From SURF-55 sp040755195 (GTDB lineage Bacteria; Bacillota; Desulfotomaculia; Desulfotomaculales; Ammonificaceae), in contig JBFMBL010000002.1 of the NCBI GenBank assembly GCA_040755195.1, forward strand, positions 1 through 64,000: 64,000 nt of DNA. The letters are read 5' to 3'. A program made the position numbers and the translations under genes. The notes beneath the pieces are model-generated. The model ran no database searches. It was not told where the DNA came from and saw only the letters and a program-made list of their open reading frames with translations. How positions within the stretch are numbered: the stretch's first letter is position 1; each line of letters starts with the position of its first letter. Positions 25,218-34,978 of this stretch are shown here, piece after piece.

Positions 25218-27359
25218 ATGAACAAGTCATTCCTTGCCTTTGTAGCCGTGGTTGTACTGACAGCGGCGGCTGCTGCATGCACAGTGGTACAGTTTCCAGC
25301 CTCGGCGGCCAGGAGCACTCCGCCGTCGGCCAAGATCTCCCCCGCCTGCGAGCTGAAAACCTTTTCGTCTTACGACCAGCTCGCGAACTACATCCGGCAG
25401 CATGTGACCCTTGCCGGCCGGCTGGGCTGGTATTATGGTCCACAGATGATGTTAAGGGAAGAAAATCCGGGGCTTGAAGATGGGATGGCAGGCGACATGA
25501 AAATGGCGGCGCCGCAGGCAACGCAGCAAAGCGCGCCGTCCGAAGATTACTCCCGTACCAACGTACAGGTGGAAGGTGTGGATGAAGCCGATATCGTCAA
25601 AACAGACGGTAAATATCTTTATGTTTTATCGCCGTCCAAGGTCTCCATAATCAAGGCGCAACCACCTGAGGATGCCCGGTTGGTTTCAGAAATCGATTTC
25701 CCGGGCGCTCCTTCCGAGGCCTTCATTACCGCCGACGATCTGGTTGTTTTCGGCGTAAAAGCCTCGACGGGCGAGTTCCTGGCACAGATCTACGACGTCC
25801 GCGACTGTTCAAAACCGGCGCTTAAACGATCCATCGCCTCCCCCGGCGCCTATACAACCTCCCGGCTGATCGGTGATTATGCGTACGCCGTTATTAACGT
25901 CCCGGTTTACGGCCAGGGCGGCACGATAGAAAAACCGGCGCTTCCGCAGATCAGCATCGACGGCCGCAAGCAGACCGTCCCCCCCACGCGGATTCATTAC
26001 TTCGACGTACCCGACCAGGCTTATCATTACACCATGATCATGGCTATCAACATCAGGGACAGCAACTACAAGGTAACGGAAAAAACCCTTCTTACCGGAA
26101 CCTCCCAGAACATTTTCGTTTCCGAAAAAAACATCTACCTCACCGCCGCCAAGGCGCCGGATATTCTTTATCACAGCAACAAGCTTTTCGATAAAATAAC
26201 GCCGCTCCTCCCGCCGGGTCCGCGGCAGGAAATCACCGCAACCCGCAACTCCCAAGATGACCTCGTAACCAAATTCAACAAGTTGGAGGATCTGGTGGAT
26301 GAGGGCCTGAGCCAGCTGAGCGCCACCGAAGCGCAAGAACTGGAAGCAAAGCTCAGGAATCTGTATCAGGAATGGCAGCAAGACCTGGCCCGGGACACAG
26401 CGCGGGTTCGGAACACGACCGTGATCCACAAGCTGGGCATTGATGGGGACACGGTCACATACCGGGACCGGGGCGAGGTTCCCGGGCAGGTGCTGAACCA
26501 GTTCTCAATTGATGAATACCAGGGGTTCTTCCGGATCGCCACCACCTCTGAAGGATTCGCTTTTACCGGGGCGTCGCTGCCGCGCAACAACGTCTACGTG
26601 CTTGACGAAGACCTGAAGATAGCAGGGAGGCTCACGGGACTGGCGCCGGGTGAACGTATTTACGCCGCCAGGTTCATGGGCAAGCGCTGCTATCTTGTCA
26701 CCTTCCGCCGCGTGGACCCGCTTTTTACAATTGATTTGAAGGATCCCCGCAACCCGAAGGTGCTCGGGGAGTTGAAGATCCCCGGATACTCGGATTATCT
26801 GCACCCCTATGACGACCGGTATCTCATCGGTATAGGCAAGGAAATCGATTCCGGGCCTCCGCCGGTGTTCGAAGAAACACCCCTTGGAAGCGCCGTCGAG
26901 AGAATTGCCCCGCCGCGTCCCACGCGCGAGACCGGCATCAAGATAGCGCTCTTTGACGTGAAGGATCCTACCAACCCCAAGGAGGTAGCCAAGTACGTCA
27001 TCGAGGGGCAGGGGATTGACTCGATAGCCCTGCGCGAGCACAAGGCGGTGCTGTTCAGCAAGGCCAAGCACCTGCTGGCGATCCCCGTCACGTTTTATCC
27101 CTACTACCGGATTGAAATCGACGGAAAACCGGGGGTGTACCGTGACCGGCAGGAGGCGTACGTTTTCAATATTTCCCCTGACGGCATAAGTTTAAAAGGG
27201 ACCATAACTCACCAGGCCGATGACCCGGGAGAAAACACCGGCTGCAGGCCCGTTAAAAGGTGTCTGTACATCGGAAACGTTCTGTACACCGTTTCGGACC
27301 GGTTGGTAAAACTGCACAGTCTGAACGACATCAAGGAGATTAAGGCGATATGGCTGTAA
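25218..27359 (+). CDS. Secreted beta-propeller-domain protein
   Basis: A 713-residue exported protein. The N-terminus is a lipoprotein-like signal (hydrophobic run then AAAAACTVV). The YSRTNVQVEGVDEADIVKTDG and YLYVLSPSKVSIIKA segments are the entry to the C-terminal beta-propeller family (PF09826-type). Repeats such as VYVLDEDLKIAGRLTGLAPGE and YLVTFRRVDPLFTIDL follow. Function unknown. ATG 25218 follows AGAGGTG at normal spacing; GTG 25209 in the same frame overlaps that site. Single gene with a strong terminator. Confidence 0.85.
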   Translation: MNKSFLAFVAVVVLTAAAAACTVVQFPASAARSTPPSAKISPACELKTFSSYDQLANYIRQHVTLAGRLGWYYGPQMMLREENPGLEDGMAGDMKMAAPQATQQSAPSEDYSRTNVQVEGVDEADIVKTDGKYLYVLSPSKVSIIKAQPPEDARLVSEIDFPGAPSEAFITADDLVVFGVKASTGEFLAQIYDVRDCSKPALKRSIASPGAYTTSRLIGDYAYAVINVPVYGQGGTIEKPALPQISIDGRKQTVPPTRIHYFDVPDQAYHYTMIMAINIRDSNYKVTEKTLLTGTSQNIFVSEKNIYLTAAKAPDILYHSNKLFDKITPLLPPGPRQEITATRNSQDDLVTKFNKLEDLVDEGLSQLSATEAQELEAKLRNLYQEWQQDLARDTARVRNTTVIHKLGIDGDTVTYRDRGEVPGQVLNQFSIDEYQGFFRIATTSEGFAFTGASLPRNNVYVLDEDLKIAGRLTGLAPGERIYAARFMGKRCYLVTFRRVDPLFTIDLKDPRNPKVLGELKIPGYSDYLHPYDDRYLIGIGKEIDSGPPPVFEETPLGSAVERIAPPRPTRETGIKIALFDVKDPTNPKEVAKYVIEGQGIDSIALREHKAVLFSKAKHLLAIPVTFYPYYRIEIDGKPGVYRDRQEAYVFNISPDGISLKGTITHQADDPGENTGCRPVKRCLYIGNVLYTVSDRLVKLHSLNDIKEIKAIWL

Positions 27360-27397
27360 CCGGCGAATTGAGAGGTGGGATGTGAGAAGTTGGAAGT

Positions 27398-27432
27398 GTG
27401 AAGACGGCCCCGGGGGCCGTCTTCACTTGTTC
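27398..27432 (+). terminator. Strong hairpin terminator after the beta-propeller gene
   Basis: The arms GTGAAGACGGCCC and GGGCCGTCTTCAC are near-perfect, followed by TTGTTCT. The purine-rich bases before it (27369-27397) match the dispersed heptad-like repeats of 50350-50450. Confidence 0.85.
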
Positions 27433-27454
27433 TAATTGAATTCGCGAATGAATC

Positions 27455-27900
27455 AACTACGGGATGTTACAGGATATACGCAAGGGCCAAAACATCCTTT
27501 ATTCTTTGAACACCACCGTTTTTCAGGAGGCGATGGCCTGGTTCCTTGCGGTAATGGGGGAAAAGAGGGTCTTGCTTATGGGAGTTTTGTACGCCGTTAC
27601 GATAACGGTCGCCCTTGGTTATAACCTGAATGCAGGCCTGATCGTTAAAGGCGTGGTTGCAGTCTTGCTTACCCTGATCGGCAACATGCTCGGGCAAATC
27701 CGGCACAACTATTTCGTCGGGATAAAAACACCCTGGGACAATGGCAAGCGAGGAGATATGGCGACGGACGCACCGGCTGGCGGCAAAGGTGTGGGTGCTG
27801 GGCGGCCTTGTATGCCTCATCTTGGCGCCGGTCCGGTCGCTCTGGGGCGTTTGCGCTTTCTTTACCTGTATAGCCGTGATGGTCCTGGTTCAGGGTAGAA
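27455..27900 (+). pseudogene. Decayed ArsR (SdpR-like) + SdpI remnant
   Basis: The first part reads (L)QDIRKGQNILYSLNTTVFQEA, matching the C-terminus of the intact ArsR repressor at 56189-56575. It runs directly into VALGYNLNAGL...IGNMLGQIRHNYFVGIKTPW, the middle of SdpI. A frame change near 27740 continues with EEIWRRTHRLAAKVWVLGGLV and then decays. The SdpI N-terminus is deleted. No intact product can be made. Confidence 0.85.
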
Positions 27901-28063
27901 GGAAACCGGTAAAGTTCGGCGAATGCATTATTCAGAACGAAAACCGCGAAGCGCAGTCCGGTAGGGTTTTTCGGTGTACTAACAAGCCCCGGGAAGGCTT
28001 TTGCGAAGATTTATGCGGAGTCGATGGGCCCGGGTTAGGATTAATCATTACGAGGTAGCAAGA

Positions 28064-29173
28064 TTGGGTTTGCGGGGCAATATTTTTAAATTCATTCCGG
28101 GTATTGTTATGATGGCGGCCATTGCCATCTTCGCCAGGGGGGGCGCTGATTTTGGTTGTCCTTGGTGGCACGGGATAGAGACCTATCTGGCTTCAGATCC
28201 TGTCGTAAAGAAATGGACAGTTGACACACTGCATCTGAATTACATCCTGATCTGCATCATAGTAGGGATGCTGATCAGGAATACCATAGGCATTCCCGGT
28301 TGGGCAGCACCCGGTATCAGAACCTCCCGCCTATTCATAAAGGTGGGTGTCATCTTTTTAGGTTCATTGTACAGCATCACGGAACTCGCCAATCTTGGGA
28401 TAAACGCGGTGACAATCATCCTGGCCTTTGTATTTGCCACCCTGTTGTTTACCCTGTGGCTGGGCCAGAAGCTGGGCATGGACGCCGCTTCGGCCTCCGT
28501 TCTGGCGGCAGGCCTATCGATCTGCGGCGTATCCGCCGTGGTGGCGACGGCGCCCGCCGTTCGCGCCAGGACCACCGAGGTGGTTTATTCTATCGCGACG
28601 GTCCTTTCATTTGGCGTGATCTCTTTGTTCACCTTTCCTGCCATCGGGACCCTGCTGGGCCTGAGCCCTCACCAGTTCGGCGCCTGGGCCGGCACCGCCA
28701 TCCTGAATACCGGCCAAGTGCTGGCCGCCGCCCTGGCCTTCGACCCTGGTACCGTGGCCCATCCCTCCGTGAGCCTCAAAACCGGTCAAATTTTTAGCCT
28801 GGCCCGGGTGTTACTTCTCCCCTTCGTAGTGCTTGTGATAGCAATTCTTTATAGCCGCGAGCAGGCGGATGAGTATAATATCAAGACCGGGTTCTGGAAT
28901 AGGTTCCCTATCTTTGTGCTGGGTTTCCTGGCCATGGTCTTCCTTACCTCCTTTGGATTGCTGGGCCCGACGGATCCCCCTTCGCGGGAATTGCTTTTTA
29001 TCCGCAACTTGTACAGTTGGTTCTTCGCCATCGGCCTCGCCGGGCTCGGCATGCAGATCTCGTTTACCGAGTTGCGTAAAGCCGGGGGTAAGCCGCTGCT
29101 GATCGGCGCTGTAGTCGCCTTGCTCAAGGCTGTAGCAGCGCTGGTGGTGGTAACGGTTCTCATTCGCCCATAA
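28064..29173 (+). CDS. YeiH/UPF0324-family transporter (putative sulfate/sulfite exporter)
   Basis: A polytopic membrane protein of about 369 residues. Family marks include IRTSRLFIKVGVIFLGSLYS, LSICGVSAVVATAPAVRA and the closing GLAGLGMQISFTELRKAGGKPL. TTG 28064 has GAGGT at 7 nt; the ORF extends to 28001 through remnant DNA and that part is unlikely to be translated. The YeiH family is annotated as putative sulfate exporters, a substrate proposal only. A 38-codon membrane ORF follows. It is a distant paralogue of the gene at 33485. Confidence 0.85.
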   Translation: MGLRGNIFKFIPGIVMMAAIAIFARGGADFGCPWWHGIETYLASDPVVKKWTVDTLHLNYILICIIVGMLIRNTIGIPGWAAPGIRTSRLFIKVGVIFLGSLYSITELANLGINAVTIILAFVFATLLFTLWLGQKLGMDAASASVLAAGLSICGVSAVVATAPAVRARTTEVVYSIATVLSFGVISLFTFPAIGTLLGLSPHQFGAWAGTAILNTGQVLAAALAFDPGTVAHPSVSLKTGQIFSLARVLLLPFVVLVIAILYSREQADEYNIKTGFWNRFPIFVLGFLAMVFLTSFGLLGPTDPPSRELLFIRNLYSWFFAIGLAGLGMQISFTELRKAGGKPLLIGAVVALLKAVAALVVVTVLIRP

Positions 29174-29273
29174 TCAGCGGTCGGCCGTCAGTCAGGAATC
29201 CTGTATCTTCCACTTTGCCTGTGTATTCTAACGTCGAACCTTGAACCTTGAACTTGTTACAGGAGGGGTTTCT

Positions 29274-29390
29274 TTGTCGGAGCGCGACCTGGGAGAACTG
29301 GATGTCCTGTTTGAAACCGAAGAAGTGGAGGATTACGCCGCGCTTTCTCTGGCAGCCCTGATTCTCGTTTTTGTCTTGATGCTGTTTTGA
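29274..29390 (+). CDS. Small acidic single-TM protein following YeiH-1
   Basis: A 38-residue ORF too short for routine calling. TTG 29274 has AGGAGGGG at a suitable distance. It has an acidic head (SERDLGELDVLFETEEVEDY) followed by one hydrophobic helix (AALSLAALILVFVLMLF). The same layout, acidic head then one helix with a strong ribosome site, is found right after the second YeiH gene at 34979. This suggests an accessory subunit of the transporter. Two heptamer-like repeats (CTTGAAC) lie just upstream. Confidence 0.6.
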   Translation: MSERDLGELDVLFETEEVEDYAALSLAALILVFVLMLF

Positions 29391-29427
29391 ACATTGGCCA
29401 CGAGTAAAATCGTATTCAGCGCCCTTT

Positions 29428-30894
29428 TCATAACCCTTCAGGCAGGTTACCGTCCTCCACATTTCTCAGAAACACCAGTGTCCCGGCGTACAGACCGTGG
29501 TCATCGTAGACCGCGGCAATTTCAGGAGTCACTCCGCTCAAACCGAGTTCAACCCTGCCGAGAGACCTTGACCCTATGTTATTATATATGGCTGTAGCCA
29601 GCCGGGGATCAACCTCGCTGATATGCCTGCCCTTTTCCAACGGTCCGAGATAGTAGCCCGCCATCATATTGGATAGCGTTATCTGGTGGTTCTTGTCTAC
29701 AAATACCAAGCCGTCGGCGTTGATCTCGACCAGCTTCGCGAGAACATGCACGCACACCTTTTCTTGGTCGCTGCCCAAACCGATCACTGCCAGGGAGCCG
29801 AGTATTTTCCCGGCCTTAAATATCGGGGCGTATGCAATTTCTAACGTCTGGTCGGAATTCTTCAAGATCGTTTTTTTACTTTCCCCGCTCGCTACGACAG
29901 ACGCAGGTCCGAGAATATCCTGCAGCGCAGCGCCTCTTAAATTTGCCGTGCGACCGGCAAAAAATCCATGTACCGCTTCATTCGCAAATACGATCTTGTT
30001 AAACTTATTACAGATAATAACGCCTTCCTTAAGGTGATTGAAGATGGTAAAGTTGACGTCTTCAAAGTACGAATTGATACTGCTGGTCTTCCAGAACTCA
30101 ACTAAGAATTCATAAGCACAGAAGTACAGCACGAAAAGCAAGAACATAATAGTAATAACCCGGTAGGTGTCAAAGTTGTTGTCCTTTAAAAAAAAATAGA
30201 TTTGCCAGGAGGTATGATCGATCCCGGCCGTGCTGACGTTATACTGTAAATAATTGCGGTCATAAAGCTTATCCCGGTAGGTAGTGAATCCCCCTAATTT
30301 TTCTGGGTCGAAAGGCCATACCACCGGACGATTCCCGCTGTCCAGCACGGCAATCTTGTAATTCTCGTTTAAAAACTCCTGGGTTAACTCCTGGAGAAAT
30401 GGATTGACTGTTAAATCTACGATTAAGACGCTTCGGAGTTGTTTTGCCGCATCATAGACCGGCGCCCCGATACTGATTCGTCCCGTTTCTCCTCCTGTAA
30501 TAAATGTCTCTCCCGCCAGGGCCTTTTCAAAGGCCTGGGAAAGCTGATACGGATAACCTTTCCTGCCGCTGGCCGAATCAATAACATAGCCATCGGTTCC
30601 CACCAGGTAAGCCTCGGCTACTCTCGGGTCCTGATGAGCAATGTCTTTCAACAGATTCCCGGTTGGGCCGCTGTTTCGCGCCAGCTTTCGGGCCGCGTGT
30701 TCGGTGAAGGCCGTAACATCACTGACGAAGAGCTGAATTTTGTGCAAAGCTGCCTGCTGGAGGCTATTTTTATACTCAGATATTACCATTTTTGCCAGCC
30801 GGAACTCTGCTATAAAAAAACCGGTGACCAGGCTCAAGAAAAATATAACGATAAACAAAGCTAAAATGCTTTTAGCCCTGCGGAATTTCGGCAT
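29428..30894 (-). CDS. Membrane sensor with Cache-like and PAS domains, no output domain
   Basis: A 488-residue protein. A first TM helix (ALFIVIFFLSLVTGFFI) and a second near residue 245 (VITIMFLLFVLYFCAYEF) enclose an extracytoplasmic dCache-like sensor. Two PAS-like segments follow (FNHLKEGVIICNKFNKIVFAN and INADGLVFVDKNHQITLSN). The protein ends soon after with no kinase, GGDEF, HTH or methyl-accepting domain. It is co-directional with the response regulator/kinase pair whose RR start faces away. It may modulate that kinase by contact. No frameshift that would hide an output domain was seen. Confidence 0.75.
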   Translation of the reverse strand: MPKFRRAKSILALFIVIFFLSLVTGFFIAEFRLAKMVISEYKNSLQQAALHKIQLFVSDVTAFTEHAARKLARNSGPTGNLLKDIAHQDPRVAEAYLVGTDGYVIDSASGRKGYPYQLSQAFEKALAGETFITGGETGRISIGAPVYDAAKQLRSVLIVDLTVNPFLQELTQEFLNENYKIAVLDSGNRPVVWPFDPEKLGGFTTYRDKLYDRNYLQYNVSTAGIDHTSWQIYFFLKDNNFDTYRVITIMFLLFVLYFCAYEFLVEFWKTSSINSYFEDVNFTIFNHLKEGVIICNKFNKIVFANEAVHGFFAGRTANLRGAALQDILGPASVVASGESKKTILKNSDQTLEIAYAPIFKAGKILGSLAVIGLGSDQEKVCVHVLAKLVEINADGLVFVDKNHQITLSNMMAGYYLGPLEKGRHISEVDPRLATAIYNNIGSRSLGRVELGLSGVTPEIAAVYDDHGLYAGTLVFLRNVEDGNLPEGL

Positions 30895-30913
30895 AGAGTA
30901 AAAAAGCCTCCTG

Positions 30914-31528
30914 TTATTTGATCAGACCTTTTTTAGCGGCCGAGGCGAGGGCTTCCTCAATGGTTTTAACGCCTAATTTAGTGCAGATTCCCCGGATCCT
31001 TCGCCGCAAAGTAGAAAGACTAATATACAATTGATTAGCTGCCGACTTCTGGTTTTCACCGGTAGCAAGCAACTGTAAAATCTTCAGCTCTTCCTCCGCC
31101 AGCCCCGGCTTGGGGCCTTTGAAAAACAGTTCGCTGCCCAGACCGGGATACAAATAACTGCCGGTTTTCATGACAATGGTTATGGCGGACCTGATTTCAT
31201 CAAATGAAGCGTACTTGGGAATAAAACCGTTTATGCCGTATTCCATCGCTTTCCTGACAAATACGGGATCGTAATAAGTGGTTAGGGCCAGATATTTGAG
31301 CCCCGGCAGACGGGTACCGATCTTTCCGGGGAGTTCCAGTCCATCCCCATCGGGCAAGGCGATATCCAGCAATACAAGGCTGATGTCATCCCGCAGGTTC
31401 TCAAGCGCTTCCTGATACGTACCCGCTTCGGCGACCACTGTTATGTTATCCTCAAGTTCAATGAGTTTTTTTAACCCTTCACGCACGACCTGGTGATCTT
31501 CGATCAGCATAATCTTAATTTGGCTCAC
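30914..31528 (-). CDS. NarL/LuxR-family response regulator
   Basis: A 204-residue protein. The receiver has IEDHQVVREGLKKL, phospho-acceptor D55 in LVLLDIALPDGDG and a conserved Lys in NGFIPKYAS. The C-terminal LuxR HTH has EEELKILQLLATGENQKSAANQL and LYISLSTLRRRIRGICTKLGV. It overlaps the kinase gene by 14 nt. The likely target is the divergent YeiH-2 gene and/or its own operon. Confidence 0.9.
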   Translation of the reverse strand: MSQIKIMLIEDHQVVREGLKKLIELEDNITVVAEAGTYQEALENLRDDISLVLLDIALPDGDGLELPGKIGTRLPGLKYLALTTYYDPVFVRKAMEYGINGFIPKYASFDEIRSAITIVMKTGSYLYPGLGSELFFKGPKPGLAEEELKILQLLATGENQKSAANQLYISLSTLRRRIRGICTKLGVKTIEEALASAAKKGLIK

Positions 31529-33119
31529 CTGAACCCCCCTCCCGAATTAAAGGAACGGTAAGCGTCACCGCAAAGCCGGCATCCGTGTAACCGTATACCA
31601 GGTCACCGCCCAGCAGATTCGCCCGATCCTTCATCCCCCACAAACCGGTTCCTTCAGCCAGCTCCGTTTGTGGCCTACCGTTGTCCAAAATTTCAATTCT
31701 CAGCACCTCGTTTTGCAGCGAGAAATAAATGTCCACCTCGGTAGCCTCGGAGTGTTTGGCCACGTTGGTCAGGGCTTCTTGAATAATCCTGTAGATAACA
31801 ATCGCCTCCCGCCGGTTAAGCGTAAGCGTGCGGTCGCTGTAGTAGAGATAAACCTTTATTCCGTGCGTCGTTTCAAAATAGGAAACATACGATTCGACGG
31901 CCGGGATCAAACCCACCTTGTCGATTAAATATGGGTGAATCTCGTTCATAATACTGCGCATATCCATGGCCGCGTTTTGGCACTGATTCCTGAGCCGTAC
32001 CATGTTTTCGCGAACAGGCTCCGGCAACCCCTCCCCGTTCTGTCGCAACACGTAATCCAGAGAATGGATCATTGTTGACATGTACCTGCCGATCCAATCG
32101 TGAATTTCAATAGATAGCTTCTTTCGCTCTCCTTCTATACTATCGAAAAGCAGAGATTTGTCCTTCTGGCTTTCTTCCGGTAGGGCCACCATCACCGCAC
32201 CGGTTAATTTATCCAGGACAAATAACGGATAATAGTCTATAGTTAAGAAAATCTTCCGCCCCCCGTAGGTGTATACAGTCTGGTAATTAGTCAACTGTTT
32301 CTTGTGCAGGATGACCTCAAAAAACGGTTGGAGCACACTCTGCAGGGGTGGGAAGTGACCCAGTATCTCGTTCAGGGACTTGTTTAAAACCGTGCCGCTA
32401 TTGATATTCAATAGTTTCTCCGCCGCAGTGTTGATTTTTCTTACGACACCTCTCTGATCAGTGATAATAACGGCACTACGCAGGTTGGCAGTCAAAGACT
32501 TCAGGTGAGAATTCTGGACAAACATTGGAATTGCTACACCACACGAGCCGATAACCAGCAAAGTTATGGGCAGAAAGGATAGCAAGAACAGCAGTAATTT
32601 CTTTCTCTTTTCTCCAGCCATGACCGACGTCGAAATCCGGTCTACTTTATTCCTGATGGCGCTCACAGCGATACGGGCCTTATTTCTTAAGCTCGCAGCA
32701 AGGTCTTCGTGTTCTAACCGCAGGGACGCGTTATAGTGGTTATTTTCTAATTCCGGGCGGACCACCTCCTTTTCCACAAAGGAAAGGTATTTTCTATTTT
32801 CTTCAATCAGATCCGCTATCTTCCTTTTGGTGGAGGAATCCGCCGTGTTATACAGGTCTAATTCCTCCCTGAGGGTTTCCAGACTATAACGCCTGAAATC
32901 GTCGAGATAGCGGTGATTGTTATAAAGCATGTAATTCTCCGCGCTGGATACCAGGCGCTCCACATTTAAGGATATCTGGTAACATTTAGTAAGCTGATCT
33001 GAGAAACGAGCCAGGTCGTTGATTCTCTGAGGCGCCATATAAAATTCGTTAACCAGCAGTAAAACCGAGACAACCAACAGCAATATCAATGCGGCGCCAA
33101 TCCACGTGTAGGTTTTCAT
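31515..33119 (-). CDS. NarX/DesK-type (HisKA_3) sensor histidine kinase
   Basis: A 534-residue membrane kinase. There is a TM near residues 7-24 and a second near 174-200, enclosing a helical periplasmic-side domain (SSAENYMLYNNHRYLDDF). A PAS domain follows (SAVIITDQRGVVRKINTAAEKLL), then HisKA_3 with H340 (LSIEIHDWIGRY). The HATPase domain has IVYRIIQEALTNVAKHSEATEV and GTGLWGMKDRANLLGGDLVYG. It pairs with the overlapping response regulator. The helical sensor resembles the NarX/4-helix type, so a small anion signal is plausible. Confidence 0.9.
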   Translation of the reverse strand: MKTYTWIGAALILLLVVSVLLLVNEFYMAPQRINDLARFSDQLTKCYQISLNVERLVSSAENYMLYNNHRYLDDFRRYSLETLREELDLYNTADSSTKRKIADLIEENRKYLSFVEKEVVRPELENNHYNASLRLEHEDLAASLRNKARIAVSAIRNKVDRISTSVMAGEKRKKLLLFLLSFLPITLLVIGSCGVAIPMFVQNSHLKSLTANLRSAVIITDQRGVVRKINTAAEKLLNINSGTVLNKSLNEILGHFPPLQSVLQPFFEVILHKKQLTNYQTVYTYGGRKIFLTIDYYPLFVLDKLTGAVMVALPEESQKDKSLLFDSIEGERKKLSIEIHDWIGRYMSTMIHSLDYVLRQNGEGLPEPVRENMVRLRNQCQNAAMDMRSIMNEIHPYLIDKVGLIPAVESYVSYFETTHGIKVYLYYSDRTLTLNRREAIVIYRIIQEALTNVAKHSEATEVDIYFSLQNEVLRIEILDNGRPQTELAEGTGLWGMKDRANLLGGDLVYGYTDAGFAVTLTVPLIREGGSGEPN

Positions 33120-33484
33120 TCTACGTCACTCCCGGGAACAACCCTGATAATCGACACGGGAACCCCAATTGTTGATAATTTCGCCGTGCGAACTTCTATT
33201 TCCTTTTGATAACAACTCTCCTAAAAAGCTCTTCTACTCTGGTTAAAATGTCTCGCCAAAATGACACAAAAATGTCAGATAGTCGGCTTGTTTCGTCATA
33301 TCTATTACGTAATAGAGCTAATTCGTGCCGTACGGGTTGATTTTTAATCAAGGCAGAAAGTAAGATTTTGTTGAAACGATACATATATTGTAGCCAAAAA
33401 AGGATGAGGGGGTGAGAAACGGGAACAAGGTCTAATTTAGCGGATTCTGCTATCCAAAATATTTATCTGAGGGAGGGAAGTCAG
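33120..33484. promoter_or_regulatory. Divergent promoter region with candidate operator
   Basis: About 365 bp lie between the kinase operon and YeiH-2. It includes an inverted repeat TGACA-N6-TGTCA at 33262-33277, a reasonable response-regulator or repressor site. A 62-codon minus ORF (33196-33384) lacks a ribosome site and is not called. The YeiH-2 side ends in GAGGGAGGGAAG before its ATG. Confidence 0.45.
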
Positions 33485-34948
33485 ATGTCCCAGGAGACAA
33501 CCGCAAGCCGGTCTCCACTCTTCAAAACTGAAGACTGGTGGGCAGTGTGGCTTGGATTGTTCATCTTCGCTCTGGGTCTCCTAAAGCTCGCCGGCGTTGA
33601 CGTCATCGGGTGGGTCGTCAAAACAAGCGTCTGGCTCGACCTGTCAAAAGCCCTGGCGCCCGCGTCCAAAGCGTATCAAGGCATGCCCGGCATAATCTCG
33701 CTGATTTTAACGTACCTCTTCCTTCTGCTGGTTACAGCAATCGGCGCTTATTCCATGGGAGCCAGGGTTGGCAGGTACATCACCGGTTTCACCCTTATTT
33801 TTTGGATAACCTATGCCTGTTGGATCATTGGGAGTTACGGTTACATCGCCGCCACCCCGGACCAACTGGCCAAGTTGGGCATTCCGTGGTCGCTGCGCCT
33901 GACAGGTGAAGCAGGATTCATTATCGCGCTCATCGCCGGCCTGCTCCTCGGTAACTTATGGCCCGGGTTCACCCGGGCTGTTGAAGAGGCGGTGAAGCCC
34001 GAGTGGTTCATTAAGACGGCGATCGTCATTTTGGGCGCCACCATCGGGCTCAAGGCCTGTCAGTCCACAGGACTGGCCGGCCAGGTGGTTTTCCGCGGCT
34101 TCTGCGCCATCGTCGAGGCCTACCTTATTTACTGGCCGATCGTCTACTTTATCTCCCGCAAGTACTTCAGGTTCACGCCGGAATGGGCGGCGCCGCTTGC
34201 TTCCGGTATTTCCATCTGCGGTGTTTCGGCCGCCATTGCCACCGGCGGCGCTATCAAGGCAAGGCCGGTCGTGCCCGTTATCGTTTCCTCGTTGGTCATT
34301 ATATTCGCCGTAGTCGAGCTGATTATTCTACCCTTTGCGGCACAGGCCTGGCTGTACCACGAGCCGATGGTTGCCGGCGCGTGGATGGGCCTGGCGGTGA
34401 AGACCGACGGCGCGGCAGCGGCCAGCGGCGCCCTGGTTGACGCCTTAATCAGGTCCAAGGCCGCGACGGCACTGGGCGTCCAGTGGCAGGAAGGCTGGAT
34501 GCTGATGGCGGCGACAACGGTCAAGGTGTTCATCGACATCTTCATTGCCGTCTGGGCCTTCATCCTGGCCATCATCTGGTCGTACAGCATTGACAGGAGA
34601 CCCGGCGAAAAGATCAGCGCCTCGGTTATCTGGGAGCGGTTCCCGAAGTTCATTCTTGGGTACGCCGCTACCTTTGCCATCTTGCTCCTGATTGGTTCGG
34701 GAATGACCAAAGAAACCTTAAAAACCTTACAGGCAGGAGTCGGGCAGGCAGACGCCTTCCGGGGCATCTTCTTCGCCTTGACCTTCTTCACCATCGGGCT
34801 TGTGTCCAATTTCAAGAAACTTAAAGAGGAAGGCATGGGGCGGCTTGCCGTTGTATACCTAATCTGCCTGTTCGGGTTCATTATCTGGATCGGGTTGTTC
34901 ATCTCGTGGATCTTCTTCCACGGCATAACCCCGCCTGTGGTAGGTTAA
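33485..34948 (+). CDS. YeiH/UPF0324-family transporter, long form
   Basis: A 487-residue polytopic protein, about 120 residues longer than the paralogue at 28064, with extra N-terminal helices. Family motifs are WFIKTAIVILGATIGLKACQ, LASGISICGVSAAIATGGAIKAR and FFALTFFTIGLVSNFKKLKEEG. It is probably an anion exporter (sulfate or a related anion by family annotation). It is divergent from a two-component system, which may control it, and is followed at 31 nt by a small membrane protein with its own strong ribosome site. Confidence 0.87.
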   Translation: MSQETTASRSPLFKTEDWWAVWLGLFIFALGLLKLAGVDVIGWVVKTSVWLDLSKALAPASKAYQGMPGIISLILTYLFLLLVTAIGAYSMGARVGRYITGFTLIFWITYACWIIGSYGYIAATPDQLAKLGIPWSLRLTGEAGFIIALIAGLLLGNLWPGFTRAVEEAVKPEWFIKTAIVILGATIGLKACQSTGLAGQVVFRGFCAIVEAYLIYWPIVYFISRKYFRFTPEWAAPLASGISICGVSAAIATGGAIKARPVVPVIVSSLVIIFAVVELIILPFAAQAWLYHEPMVAGAWMGLAVKTDGAAAASGALVDALIRSKAATALGVQWQEGWMLMAATTVKVFIDIFIAVWAFILAIIWSYSIDRRPGEKISASVIWERFPKFILGYAATFAILLLIGSGMTKETLKTLQAGVGQADAFRGIFFALTFFTIGLVSNFKKLKEEGMGRLAVVYLICLFGFIIWIGLFISWIFFHGITPPVVG

Positions 34949-34978
34949 CGGGAGTCCCGAAAAAAGGAGGTCAGATAT

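Noticed and set aside
33196..33384. 62-codon minus-strand ORF in the divergent promoter region
   Set aside because: No ribosome-binding site, no recognisable domain, and it overlaps the likely regulatory region.
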